The position numbers and the translations under genes are program-made. Shown here one piece after another: positions 49,926 to 62,100 of a stretch of DNA of 64,000 nucleotides. Position 1 is the first letter of the stretch. Every line of letters begins with the position of its first letter. The stretch is taken from contig CP103038.1 of assembly GCA_024752435.1 (NCBI GenBank), positions 62,001 to 126,000 of the forward strand, written 5' to 3'. The stretch is from Allantophomopsis cytisporea (lineage: Eukaryota; Ascomycota; Leotiomycetes; Phacidiales; Phacidiaceae). The notes below the pieces were generated by a model. The model was not told where the DNA came from. It worked only from the letters and a program-made list of their open reading frames with translations, and searched no databases.

Positions 49926-52900
49926 AAAATAAAGCTAATAAGATTAGAATTACCAGACTATTATCTGATAAATCTATATAAGGGATTAATATGTAGAAAA
50001 TAAGTCCAACTAGTATATAAAGAGCATAAGAAGTTATAACTCCTGTATCTAAGCTAGAAATACTACTACTTAGTTTTATTAACCCTTTTTCTAACCCGTA
50101 TGGACCCAACAACTCTATACTTCCTTTATCTAAAACTTTAGTGGTTTGACCTCCAAGTTTAAGCACATAGTTTGTAATATATTTGTTATAGAACATTTCT
50201 ATTAAGAAACGTTGGTTAAAGAATCCAAATATATTATAACCTAATCTAGAGAATTTGAAATTAATAAGTACTTTAGGTAAAAATTCAGATAGGACTATAG
50301 CTATAACACTAAGTGAAATTGTAAAAAATAAGGGTAATAATTTAAATAAAGTAGGCACTGCAAACTCTGTGTCTAGCATAATTTCATGTGTAGGATGAAT
50401 AAATATACTATTATCTGCAAAGAATCCTGAACCTAATCCAATAAATAAATCTTTAGTGATATAACCAAAGAATATAGAGAAAACTGCTAATACCATTAAA
50501 GGTAAACTCATGAAAATATCTCCTTCATGAGCATGTTTATAGTTAACTATAGGTCCATTAGGGTTAGTTAAGAAAGTTAAGTATAAAACTTTAACTGAGT
50601 ATAAAGTAGTAAACATAGCACCAATAGTAGCTATAAAGTAAACAACGGTACTACTAAAGTAAAATTGCCCGTATGCAGATTCTAATATAAAATCTTTACT
50701 ATAAAATCCAGTCATAAAAGGGAAAGCTACTAGACTAAGACTTGCTATTAACATAACAGAGTAAGTTAAAGGCAAGAATGGTTTTAATCCACCGTATTTT
50801 CTAAAATCTTGGTTATCCGATACTGCGTGAATTACAGCACCTGCACCTAAGAATAGTAATGCTTTATAGAAAGCGTGATTTACTAAATGGAATAAAGCAA
50901 CATTATATGATGATAAACCTACGGCTATAACCATCATACCTAATTGACTCATAGTAGAATAAGCAATAACTTTTTTAATATCTTGTTGGAATAAACCAAT
51001 AAGAGAACTGAATACTGTTGTTATAGCTCCTAATCATAAACATAGTATTAATACAGTTGAACTGTATTCTATTAGGGGACTTGAACGCATTAATAAATAC
51101 ACACCCGCTGTAACCATAGTTGCAGCGTGAATTAATGCAGAAACAGGTGTAGGACCTTCCCAAAGCTCACGGCGTATAAGAGTAATCTCTGTCTATGGAC
51201 TTAACTCCGATTACACCTGTCAAATAAATAGAGCTTCCGACTGTACATTCAGCATCATTTCAGACACCCCGTGGTGACCCAGTCTGTAGCGATACATTAA
51301 AATACCGACGGTCTTGACTACGGAACGTCTTGACCGTTTTCACCTCAGTTGCTTTTAAGTCCAGAAGTTTCTGGATTCTCCATATTTACGAGTTATATTT
51401 GGTTTAATCCTTGCTACAACTCTGATATGGTTCTACGACCTAACCTTACCATAGCTAATTAGCTACTGTTATATGGCCGTTTACGACATTTTCCATAGAA
51501 GGGGTATCGCCATCGGTAATCAAACGTGTAACCCTACTTGAGAACTCTTAGCCATAGCACCAATTAATAAACAAATACCTATAATTGTAACAATGTTTTC
51601 ACTAACAAAAGGAGCTAATGAAAATACAGTACTATAATCGATGTTACCGAAAGATCATAGTATTGCAAACATACCTACTGTTAAAAAACAATCACCCACT
51701 CTATTAGTTAATAAAGCAGATAAAGAACTTTGATTTGCTGCTATTCTAGTAAATCAGAAACTTACTAAAAGATAAGAACAAATTCCAACACCTTCTCACA
51801 GGCTTGGGCTATAGAGATCTATTTAATTTATTTCTAAATTATTTATATTATTTTCACCTAACTTATATCTGAATTCAGGTATAATATAAGGGTCCACTAT
51901 TGTAGTAACTTTTTTCATACTTTTTTTACTTATTCTAATCCTTCAACCATCGAGACCTGTAGATAAAACACGTTTATTTAGAGTAGCTTTTATATCAAAT
52001 TTATTATTTAAAGCAGCTATTAAAAGATTTGTTTCCTCTTTAGTAAAGCTTTCTGTACATAACACAATAACACCTCTAGATGTCATATAAAAACCATCTC
52101 CCATGATTCAATGCGCTAAACCTCTAGCGGTCAAGAGTTCCTCTATATTATTAGGAACAATTTTGGTTTTACCGTTGTAAAAAAAATGGTAGTATGGGTT
52201 GAAACAAGCAAAACTTAAGGTTCAAAAATATATAGACTTATATATTTTTTCTGTTCTTATGTCAGCTTTTCTTTGAAGTATAGTCGGTTCCATATTTACC
52301 ATAGACTTGAATAAAGTATATATACTTATAACATATGCCTCTTGACTAGGGTATGTGTGATCTATTCTAAGTCTTGTGTTATGTTCAGGTTTTGCTTTTA
52401 CTAGAATCCCATCAGCTAACAGTATACCTATTAGAGATTCCTTTTGTTCCTGAGATAACACATAATTCTTTTTACTTAAGGTCTTACCTTCTTTAATCTC
52501 TTCAGTGGATGATTTTGTGAAGGGGCGGCTAAATATACTAGGATAAGTAATAAAAAATGAAGTACTAATAATATATAAAATCCCTAAGCCTCACATATTA
52601 AGTAAACTTTCATCTACAAATGGACTATATCTTCACCCTCCTTCCTAATTTATCTCCTTTTGATATAAGGCTTTTAAAAAAGAAAGGGCGTGTCACGTCT
52701 AGTCTCTGAAGAACCCTTATTAATAATACTTATTTAATAAGGTTTCCTGCTGATTGTCTCTTTAAGTCTAGAGATTTTCCAGCAATTGGTGACATAATAA
52801 TAAACATAATTTTAACTATGTAGACGGCCGAGAAGACCAACAAACATTAATAAAAAATTATTAGCTGTTACAAGTATTATCATCATAAAGGTGAATAAAC

Positions 52901-53252
52901 TTAAATAACTAAAAAACCTTTGATTGTGGGGATCATGGCTCATATACCCTATAGAATATATATGCACTAAAGAAGAAACTATTAAAACAGGTATTAACAT
53001 AGACACTGTTAAACTATCAAAGTGGAAACCTCATAAAACATTAAGTGATTCACTATCTATTCACCTAAAAAGGTTTATTGATACAGGTATGTTATTTAAA
53101 CCTACTTCAAAAAAGGCTACGATTGCTAGTAAGGTTGTTACAATTACACTTGAACATGTAATTAATTGTGCTCCGCTAACTCCGACTTTTCTACCAAAAA
53201 ACCCGGCAACTATTGATCCTAATAAAGGTAAAGTGATTATAGCTAAATACAT
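49852..53252 (-). CDS. nad5: NADH dehydrogenase subunit 5 (3 exons)
   Basis: Largest proton-pumping membrane subunit of complex I. Exons 53252-52836, 51798-51506, 51160-49852. ATG overlaps the nad4L stop by one base. Exon 1 ends NNFLLMFVG; exon 2 starts WEGVGICSYLLVSFWFTR with a TGA Trp; the exon 2/3 junction rebuilds PMAMEGPTPVSALIHAATM with a split Met codon. Exon 3 carries LFHLVNHAFYKALLFLGAGA. The normal C-terminus near LALFSL is replaced by about 20 residues from a GC-rich insert (GKARVAPVGDDPRVCLTPRD), stop at 49852. The downstream aminotransferase frame overlaps this end. Confidence 0.95.
51161..51505 (-). other. nad5 intron 2, group I, no ORF
   Basis: 345 nt, nearly a minimal ribozyme, of the second core type (ACAGACTGGGTCACC, GGTGTCTGAAATGATGC, TGTACAGTCGG at about 51235-51300). 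Useful as a reference for the other introns of this type. Confidence 0.87.
51799..52835 (-). other. nad5 intron 1, group I
   Basis: Between FVG and WEGVG. Core at about 52615-52795. Carries a LAGLIDADG ORF. Confidence 0.87.
51823..52596 (-). CDS. LAGLIDADG endonuclease of nad5 intron 1
   Basis: About 257 residues from ATG 52596. N-terminal hydrophobic stretch (GLGILYIISTSFFITYPS) and presequence-like FSRPFTKSSTEE, then a domain of the LAGLIDADG_2 type: SLIGILLADGILVKAKPEHN (motif 1, about 52440), ARGLAHWIMGDGFYMTSRG (motif 2, about 52115), and FTKEETNLLIAALNNKF. Ends KLGENNINNLEIN at 51823, just before exon 2. Intact. Confidence 0.85.
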
Positions 53253-53521
53253 TATTTATATTCTATTGCGATACTTCCTCTTAATCTATAAAAAGCAACT
53301 AAAATACCTAAACCTATGGCTGATTCTGCACCAGCTATTGCTATGACATATATAGCATAAGTTTGACCTAATATATCATCAAAGCTAAGTGAACTTATTA
53401 ATATTAAGAATGTAATAGCTAAAAGCATTATCTCGATTGAAATAAGCATTAATATTATATTTTTTCTGTTTAAGACGAAACCTAAAATTCCGATTAAAAA
53501 AAGTATTAAGGATAAATTCAT
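53252..53521 (-). CDS. nad4L: NADH dehydrogenase subunit 4L
   Basis: Small membrane subunit of complex I, 89 residues, three hydrophobic helices. Landmarks: ILGFVLNRKNIILMLISIE and YVIAIAGAESAIGLGILVAF. Stop overlaps the nad5 ATG (TAATG), the standard ascomycete pair, implying joint transcription. Confidence 0.97.
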   Translation of the reverse strand: MNLSLILFLIGILGFVLNRKNIILMLISIEIMLLAITFLILISSLSFDDILGQTYAIYVIAIAGAESAIGLGILVAFYRLRGSIAIEYK

Positions 53522-54148
53522 TATATTTTATTATATTTAAATTATTTATTTTTGTTCCACCTTATTAACATAGGAGCCGCGAAGAAATTTTTAAGTTTAC
53601 CTTCTAAATCTAACATATATGTTTATTTTAGAAATAAACACCCTAATAGTGGTTTACTATAAGTGAATAACAGAAATGCTAGAAAAAGAACACCACAACA
53701 ACCTAAAAATACTGAGCGAAGCCTTGCTTTATAATTTTTTTATTAAAATACCAACTATGCTACGCTCAAAGCATTTCTACCTGACTTAAAAAAATAGGTG
53801 TTTCTATGTAAAATAGAAATACCTGATCTTACGTTAACCTATTCAACAAATATAACCCCCCTACCACCCCCTTTTTGACGGTTGGGGGGGGGGCTAAAAT
53901 AACACCTGTATATATAAGACTACAGTATTCGTCTGTTATTTTTTTTGGTATTCTTATTTACAGAATATAAAATATATTTACAAATTATTATTTATTAAGG
54001 GGGGCTTTAATATTTTTTAATATTCTTCTCCCACCTTCGTAGTTAATTCCGGATAGATATCTTATTTTATTATGAATCCGTATTTTTGATTGCAATATAA
54101 AAAAAACACTTAACTCTCCGGCAAGTAGCCGAATATACCAAGTGCGAT
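53522..54148. other. Spacer upstream of nad4L
   Basis: No gene. A C-run/G-run hairpin at about 53858-53893 and an inverted pair around AGCATTTCTACC and its complement near 53672-53790. Confidence 0.55.
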
Positions 54149-55182
54149 TTATCTTAAAAATTCTTTAAGATCAGACTCTGTCAAAGTTTTTTGAATAAAT
54201 GTTATTCTTATAGAATCAAGAGATTTATAATATTCATCATACTTTTGATAATGAAGATTAATGATGCATTTCAATTTAGAATCAAATTCTGAGGCAGAAC
54301 AATTGATATAGTCCTTTATATTAATTTGTTCTACAATAAATTTAGCTAATAAAATGTTCAACATTACGTATAGAAAATATTCGCAAATTTCCTTATATAA
54401 AAGATCCAAATCCTAAAAAAAATCTGGTATGTAATTAGTTACTCGAAATAAGTTGGGCTTTACCATATATATATTTATTTGTCTATTTTGCCAATAGACA
54501 AAAGCATCTTTGTAGGCCAAAGGTTGGGAAGAGTTGGAATACATGTTATCCATGTATCTTTTAGCTCTATTTAAAATATTATACTCTCAAATAAGCATAT
54601 ATGAACTTATTTTCCATTGACTATAAATGTTTAAAGGACTTTTGTCTTTTAAATCTATAAAGGGTAAATCGGTACCATGTAATGGAGTAATACTAATGTA
54701 TTTAGCATTAGGTGTGTTATAGGCACGTCACTCTTAACTAACCGCTTTTTCTATTAAAAATTAACCCTCCTTTGGAAATTTAAGAGTACTATTATGTTTT
54801 TTAATCTTTGCGCTTAGATCTGCTATGGAATATTTTACGTCTGCTTCTATATATTTTTTTGGTATACGTAACATTTTATATATATTTTTGAAATCCACGT
54901 CTAAATTTTACAATGCAGGATATTTATCGTATAGATTTCTATAGCTATCCTTATTGATATCGAAGTCATCATCTAGATGAAAAAAGAAAGAGGATTAAAA
55001 TCATAATCCATTTCCCCATGTACACCTACCACATAAAAACCTTTGAGTAGTTTTGACATGAGCTTATTTAAAGAACTGACTGGTCTCAAGTCAACTCCAT
55101 GATATTTTTCTAGGTACAATTTGGTCATATTTCTTAATTTGTAATTATTAATTTGTTTTTTGTTTAGAGATATATTACACAA
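54149..55182 (-). pseudogene. Decayed unknown ORF
   Basis: A series of open pieces on the minus strand interrupted by TAA or TAG stops: MTKLYLEKYHGVDLRP and FYVVGVHGEMDYDF at the 5' side; DVDFKNIYKMLRIPKKYIE; SITPLHGTDLPFIDLKDK and QWKISSYMLIWEY; MDLLYKEICEYFLYVM and ESDLKEFLR at the 3' side. Order and spacing suggest one former gene of over 300 codons. No conserved motif lets me name it; I considered plasmid polymerases but saw none of their motifs. Confidence 0.45.
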
Positions 55183-56101
55183 TAGAATAGCGAGAAACGG
55201 TATAGGCTATTCTACTAAGATATGGCTACCGCCAAATAATCGGGTTTTATTTATTTTTTTATTTCATGCGCTTCCCTCAGTCACAGCCCCCATCACAAAG
55301 CGATGGGGCGCATAAATCCGGGACTAAAAAAAAAATAATAAAAATTTTACTATGCCATAAGAGAATAAAAAAGGGTCTCATTTTACTCTGATATAGGGGG
55401 GGGGTCATATTAATTAATTTTCACATATATAATAGGTCATATTAATTAATTTTAACTGATAAAAAAAAGGTTCTTTTTATAAGTTACTAATTGATCTACA
55501 AAATAAAATGATAATATCATATTATTTTCTAGATCGGTACCCTACCCACCCTACCACCCCCTAGAAGTAACTGACTAAGGGAAGACAGACACAAAATATA
55601 ATGTTTATTGAGGCTTTAAATACTTTTCTCCTTAAATACTTTAATTAGTATTGACATAGAACATAAATGGAGGAAAAGTATTGATATAGAACATAAATGA
55701 ACTATAACACATTTATACATTTGACTTACTAATTAGTATTAACATCCACAAATCTCTGAACAAAAAAGAATAGCATGGTTTATTTATAGGGGCTTTAATA
55801 GAAAAATCTTCTTCTCCCCTATTCGTAATCATTACGGATAAATTCACAAACTTAGTATTTACCTATGAATTTGTATAAACCATAATAGTTATATAAAATA
55901 GACCTATACACAAAGCGTGGCTTATAACCACTATACTCTGTTTAAGTTTTTCATTTTGATTGTTATAATATATTCAGCCCTTTGGATAAACTAGTATAGT
56001 TTATGGTAGCCAAAGTATTATAATAGCCGCCTAATAATATATTATTATAGGCGGAACATCTAAGATGTATGTTAAACTATAACCTTTTTTCAATAAAGGC
56101 G
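55183..56101. other. cox2-nad4L spacer, 3' of cox2
   Basis: No gene. Holds copy 3 of the dispersed hairpin repeat (55252-55334), a short direct repeat of TCATATTAATTAATTTT near 55408-55455, and AGTATTGA-ATAGAACATAAATG twice near 55648-55700. Confidence 0.55.
55252..55334. repeat. Dispersed GC hairpin repeat, copy 3
   Basis: Reverse orientation of 46-115 with the same ends (ATTTCATGCGCTTCCCTCAG and CGGGACTAAAAA). Same orientation as 16855-16917. Confidence 0.75.
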
Positions 56102-59100
56102 TTATTGTTCTTCTAATCATGTAAGGAATTTTTCAATTGAAACTGATTCTATCACAATAGGCATTGAACTGTGTAAAATACCACATATTTCTGAACATTG
56201 CGAAATAACTCCACGTTTATTTAATGTAATGAGCTAATTTATATTGCTATATACGTAAAAGATAAGATTTTTATCTAGTTATTTATAAGCAAAATAATAA
56301 TCTTTATATATTTTTCCGTCTTTTAAACGAAGATATATAGTTTTTCCAGTGGCCCCACCCCCCAGCGAAGCTGGGGCCCCACAGGTTGCAGCCCCCCCCC
56401 TTTTTTCATAAAGAAAAAAGGGGGGGGGGCGCCCGCAACTATCTAATTTAATATTTAAAGTATCAAAGAATTTGATTGTATCTGTAATACTTTCAAAATT
56501 TTTCTCAAAATTTTTTCCTTTTATTAAAATAGGTTTATTCTTTCTATTAACTTTTAATAAATCTAAGTCTGTATCTACTTTTAATTTTTTATATTCATCA
56601 ATAATTAACCCTACTTCTTCAAAATTATCTGGTAAAACTTTATTTGAGTATTTACATAAGAAATTATGAAACACTTTTTCATTGTTTATATATCTAGTAA
56701 GAGTGTCTCTTTTAATAGTTAAACCTAATTTTCTTAAATATTCAATACAAGATGTTATTGAATCAAAATTAAAAATTTGACCTCTATAGTCTACAAATGT
56801 ATTTCCTTCTTTAATTTCTAATTCCACTGAAATACTTCTACGGGTACCTAAAATATAGCTATCACGTCTTTCTTTTTGCATCATATCTACTAATTCATCC
56901 ACCGAAAGATTGCTTGTTAGAGCAGTAGGTATAGGATAGCTTAATAATAAGAATTTATTAAGATATGGTAACTTAGAATCTACATATTTTTTACTAGTTT
57001 CAGTATGTATTTTTAACACTCTTTTTAATTCAATATTAGATTTAGCATGATAATAAAGAGTACTACATGTTAAATCATAAATATATATAGGATCACCTTT
57101 TGAAGTTCCTGCATTAACAACTCTTAATGTATTCAAGTTGAATTCTTTATTTAATAAATGATACTGTTCTAATATTAAAGCGTCTTGATTACTAAATATA
57201 TTACTATCTAATTTAAATATAATTAATTTAAAAGCTTTTTGACCATCTTTCTGGAGTAAGGGCAAAAATTTACCCATTAAAGGGAAATCTCCTTTAAAAT
57301 AGTAATCCATTCTACGTCTTAACAAATTAGATGAACCTACGTACTTATGACCTGTATTTTTATGTATAAAGATATATATACCTGAAAAACCTTTATATTG
57401 AGATTTACCCGTTAATTCAGCTAAAAGTTTTTTATTTTCAGGTGTAGATATAGGAAGATCCAGTTCTACACCTTTAACTTTTAATAATTGTTCTAATTTA
57501 GAGTCAGTAACTAATAAATTTTGATTCAAGAATATTTTATTGATAATTAATGAAGTAGTAGGTTTTCCGCTATTGATATGCTCTAACGCTATTGACTCTG
57601 GATTATTTGCCAAAGGTCTAATTGAACTAAAATATCTACTTGAACTAAAATATCTTCCCCTGCCGGGGACCCTCGCGGTCCCCCAAGGGGTCCCGCCCCG
57701 GGAAGTTAAAGATATAGCTACTATAGAACCTAATCCAATACGTTTATCAAATATAAACGGATTATTATAAATACTTCTACTAATTTTATCTTGCAAATAC
57801 TACAATAGTCTTTCTCCGTAGCTTCCCACGGTGGTGAGGGATATAGGATATGAAAGACAAGTGCTTCATGTGTGTGTTATATTAAATTTTTATTTTTTTT
57901 TTTTTACATTAAAATAAGTTTAGCAAACTATTGTAGAGATCCCTAAATATAATTAACGAATTAATATATATCTATTTAACAAAAAATATAATTAATACCC
58001 ACTAAAATATTTTTCTGCACCTTTTCCGGTGGGGTCTGACTATATCTTAAGCATTATTAATACTAATAATACCAACCACCGTCTAGTCGATGAACTGCAT
58101 ACCAAATATTATATATTTGGCACTTGGCTGCGGATTGCCCATTGAATAATAAATCTTGATTTTACCGTACCACGAGTCATTACCTGTGCCATAAGTTATG
58201 TTACCATACTTACTTGGTTAAGATTTCTTTAGGGGTTTCCCGCAATTTGATGATTTGTAACCATAGGTTCACTACAGTTTTGGCCATTGTTCATAAGACC
58301 ATAGAATGTTCCTTCACGATTAATTAAAACAGATACTTGATTTAATCTACCTGGGTCGTGCTACAACTTCGACCTTATAATCTCGCCCAATAAATCTTCC
58401 AGTGTAAAATGTAATGATTACAGAATATCTTATAAATTATCTATTATTTACTACTATCAGAAAAGCTTAAGTAGTAACGATTTTTGTAAGTTTTACCACT
58501 AGTAATATAGCTTCTAATCGTACTTCTACTAGTACCTAATCTATATGCAACTTTATAAGTAGAAGTGTAAGTTTTTCTTTCATTGGTATCTTTATCAAAT
58601 ACTTCTATGACTTTACCCAAATCTAAATCTTGTTTATCCAAATTTTCTTTTCTACTTTTAACTAATAACTCACGTACTTCAGATTCAGTTAAATTAGCTG
58701 ATATTGCTTCCGGTATTAAATTATTTGAAATGACAAATAAACCTAAGTAAGGAACACCGGTTGATATACATTTTCTATAAGAAGAGTTGTGTATACCTAA
58801 ATCCGCACAGAAAGCATTTAAAGAGTTCCTTGAATGATATAAAGTTTTACAATCTAGATCGTATAAAAACACTTTAAATCCTTGGTTAACTCTAAAATTA
58901 ACCATTCTTTGACTATTTAAGTTAAAAGATTTGTCTAATAAAAAGTATTGTTCTAAAAAGCAGTATGAATATTTAGGATAAGAAGAAGGTACTACAATAA
59001 CTTCTAAGCTAAATGCACCTAATCCTTCTTTGTCTATCAAAGGTAATAATAGTCCATGATTTTTATTAGCAAACAATAGATCCTTGTCAAAATACTGTTT

Positions 59101-62100
59101 AAATCTTCTAGCTAAGTCATTACTTGAACCTACGTATTTATTACCTGTAAGTTTAGGAGTAAAAATATAGACACCTGTATTACTACGTTTAGAATGTGGT
59201 TTTCTTATTAACGCTATTAATGAAGAATGTGTTTCATCAGTAATAGGTAAATCGTATTTTACACTTGGAAGGTTTAAAAGTTCGTCTAGCTCTTTTTGAG
59301 ATATAGCAACTTTTTGGTTAAATAACACACTATTTATAACTTCCCTATTAGTAGGGTTATCTTTAGCTATATGTTCTTGAACTAGACTGATGGTACGAAA
59401 GGTTTTACTATTGTAAAGTGATGTATGCATTCGACTTAAATCTAACTGAGTTTAATGCGTTTATACCTTGCAAACGGCCCCTAAAACATTCCACTTTTGC
59501 ATTTAATATATAAGAGGGTTGTTGCATTCTATCTAGTTTATTACCTCTAATCGTTTGTGCCTGTCTACCTATACTAAGTTTATCTCCTAGGTTTGGTGAC
59601 AGTTTTGTACCTATATATAAATACATTAACGATTTAAAGGATATAACTAAAAGAATAGTACACATAGCCACGGCTATTTTATAAGAGTTTATTATATTTA
59701 TATCCTTAAACATATGGTTTGAATTAAGGCCGAATTACAACTTTACTCTAAATAGTAACTAGGCCAAGGCTGTTGTAGTAACTTTAATCTAGGATTACTT
59801 TATAGATAGATAAGCCTATCTACTTGATTTCTTCCTAGAACCGGTTTCCCGGCGACTAGAGTATACCTTACAACTATAAAAGTTGAAGAACCGTCTACTC
59901 GTTGCTCTTTTACAGACACTGTCTGATTTAGATCCGCGATCACCCATTAACATTACTGTTATCTCTACTGATATTACCATACCCTGAGTCATTAATCAGG
60001 CCGGTCTCCTAGTTTCCGAAGAGACTTTGGTTACTAGAGCTTTAGGGTTTCTCCGGAGTTTGGCTCTTTATTGCACAATAAATAAGTAGCCTACACTTCT
60101 TTTTTTTTTTATGCGTCACATTTAATTCCTAACGCAGGACAGGCGAAAGAATGTATTACCGAAAGATCTTACTTCTCCATGACTAAATACTATATTATTA
60201 CATTCCTTTGCTCACAGCCTCTCTAAATCGAATATTGTGATGAAGAGAGGTCTAAATAATAAGTTTATTTTATCCTCTAGTGTAAGTATAACCTAGGTAA
60301 GGTGTATTAGTGTCCAAACACTTAGCTATTTTATTCCGATCAGCCTTAAGATTAGTTTCTTGACAGGTTTGCAGTGGCTGATTTGATACTAGAGAACTTT
60401 AGTATTTATCCAGTATAAACATCTTTTAAGCTCAAGGGTCTACTCGTTATTTTAGATAATGATTTTTAGAGACAATGCTCTTTTCTCTGCTATTAAGCTA
60501 CCCAACTCCAAAGTACTTAATTCAGATTTTTGGGCAGTTTCTATTGGTTTGTCTGTGATCTTAAAGAAATCAACATAACTAGTCCCTTCCTTTATACATT
60601 TTGTACAAGTAGCGTGATGTAAACCTAAATGGGCCCTTAATTGATTTAGCGAAGTACTAGAGTAATATAAAATTTCACCTTTTAGATCATATATGTATAC
60701 AGTTGTACCTTGATTAACTCTAAAATTAACGATTCTTTGTAGATTTAAATCCAAATGACATCTAATGTCAATTTTGTTTCTAGATCGGTGCTCTACCCAC
60801 ACCTCGCCCACTATTCTACTTAAATACTTTAACAATACTCCGAGCAGACCATAAAAGCAACCTTCACGGTTAATAAGAACAGATACTTGGTTTAATCTTC
60901 CTTGCAAAGCATCATAGGGTCACTTAATTCCTAGTGCAGGAACGGCAAAAAATGTATAATATAGTATTTAAGTTTTAGGTATAGCTATAAGTCCAACGAC
61001 CAGTTTCTTGGCCTACTAGAGTACACCTTAATCTAGAGTAGAGGTATTTAACCCTCTCCTACTAGACCACTACCGTCTACTCGTTGCTCTTTTACAACCT
61101 ACCACACCTAGCAAATACCCCCACCCAATAAACATAGTTTATTTGGTGCGGTGTTTGAAGTGTAGGCCTCCAACCACAATAAAAAGAAAAAGGAATATTT
61201 GTGATTGTAGGGTTATAAAATCAGATAACTAGGTGATTTAGATCCGCGATAACCCATTTAACTTTCGTACATACCTTCTGATATTACTATACCCATGGTC
61301 ATTAGCATGGCCGCGTTCAACCTTTTGAGATGGACGTTTAGTTAGATGGTCTTTAGGGTGTCCCCGGAGTTTGGCAGTGTATTGACGTTAAGACGAGCTT
61401 GCTAAGGGCCCTCTTTTTCATCAGCGGCAGTAACTATAAATCTAACGTGTGTTAGTTCTGGTAGAACAACTCTATTATCAACTTCTAACATTCTTAAACC
61501 ACCATCCTCTAAATCAGATTCTGGTACTAGATATGAGTCAAATTCTATAAACTCATCATCTGCATTTAAGAAATCAGGGTATTGGTAACTTCAATATCAT
61601 TGGTGCACAAACATATTATAACATACCGTATACTAACTATCAATATCTGACAATAAAGTCAGAGAAGGTTTCAATGCAACATCACTATTAAAACTGACAA
61701 ACATTCTAAATTTATTGGTACTTACTAAACGTAAGTGATAACCTTTGTTTAAATCCAGTAAATGTCTATGCAGAATTACGAATTCAGAATCCGTCAATTG
61801 AGACTCTGCCGGGTGATGAGGACTATAAATATTAAAACCTCTATTGACAGAAGACTTATTGTAATTGTACTGTTTTACAATCTTCTCATAAATTATTTTT
61901 AACTCATTAGAGTTAGACTTAGATCCCTCTATTCCGGCATTACTTGTGTAATTGCTAGAAGATGATTCAGTATTGTTTGTGTTAGATCCTGGTTCTAGAT
62001 TATCTGTAAGTAAATAAATATCAATCTTTGGAAATTTAAATTTATCGCCTTCATTAAAAAAATCAGGGTATTGGTAACTTCAATATCAAGAGTGCATAAA

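Larger units (their letters stand above)
56201..58297 (-). other. cox2 intron before last exon, group I
   Basis: Between FYG and QCSEICG. Core-like elements at about 58030-58250 (AAGATATAGTCAGACC on the minus strand). Carries a 505-residue GIY-YIG ORF. Confidence 0.82.

Noticed and set aside
54149..55182. Linear plasmid DNA or RNA polymerase relic
   Set aside because: No polymerase motif (such as DTD or SLYP-type) and no terminal inverted repeat was seen; left as unknown.
59408..59713. Independent gene for a small membrane protein in a cox2 intron
   Set aside because: It overlaps the start of the GIY-YIG ORF in another frame and looks like a displaced N-terminus of that ORF.
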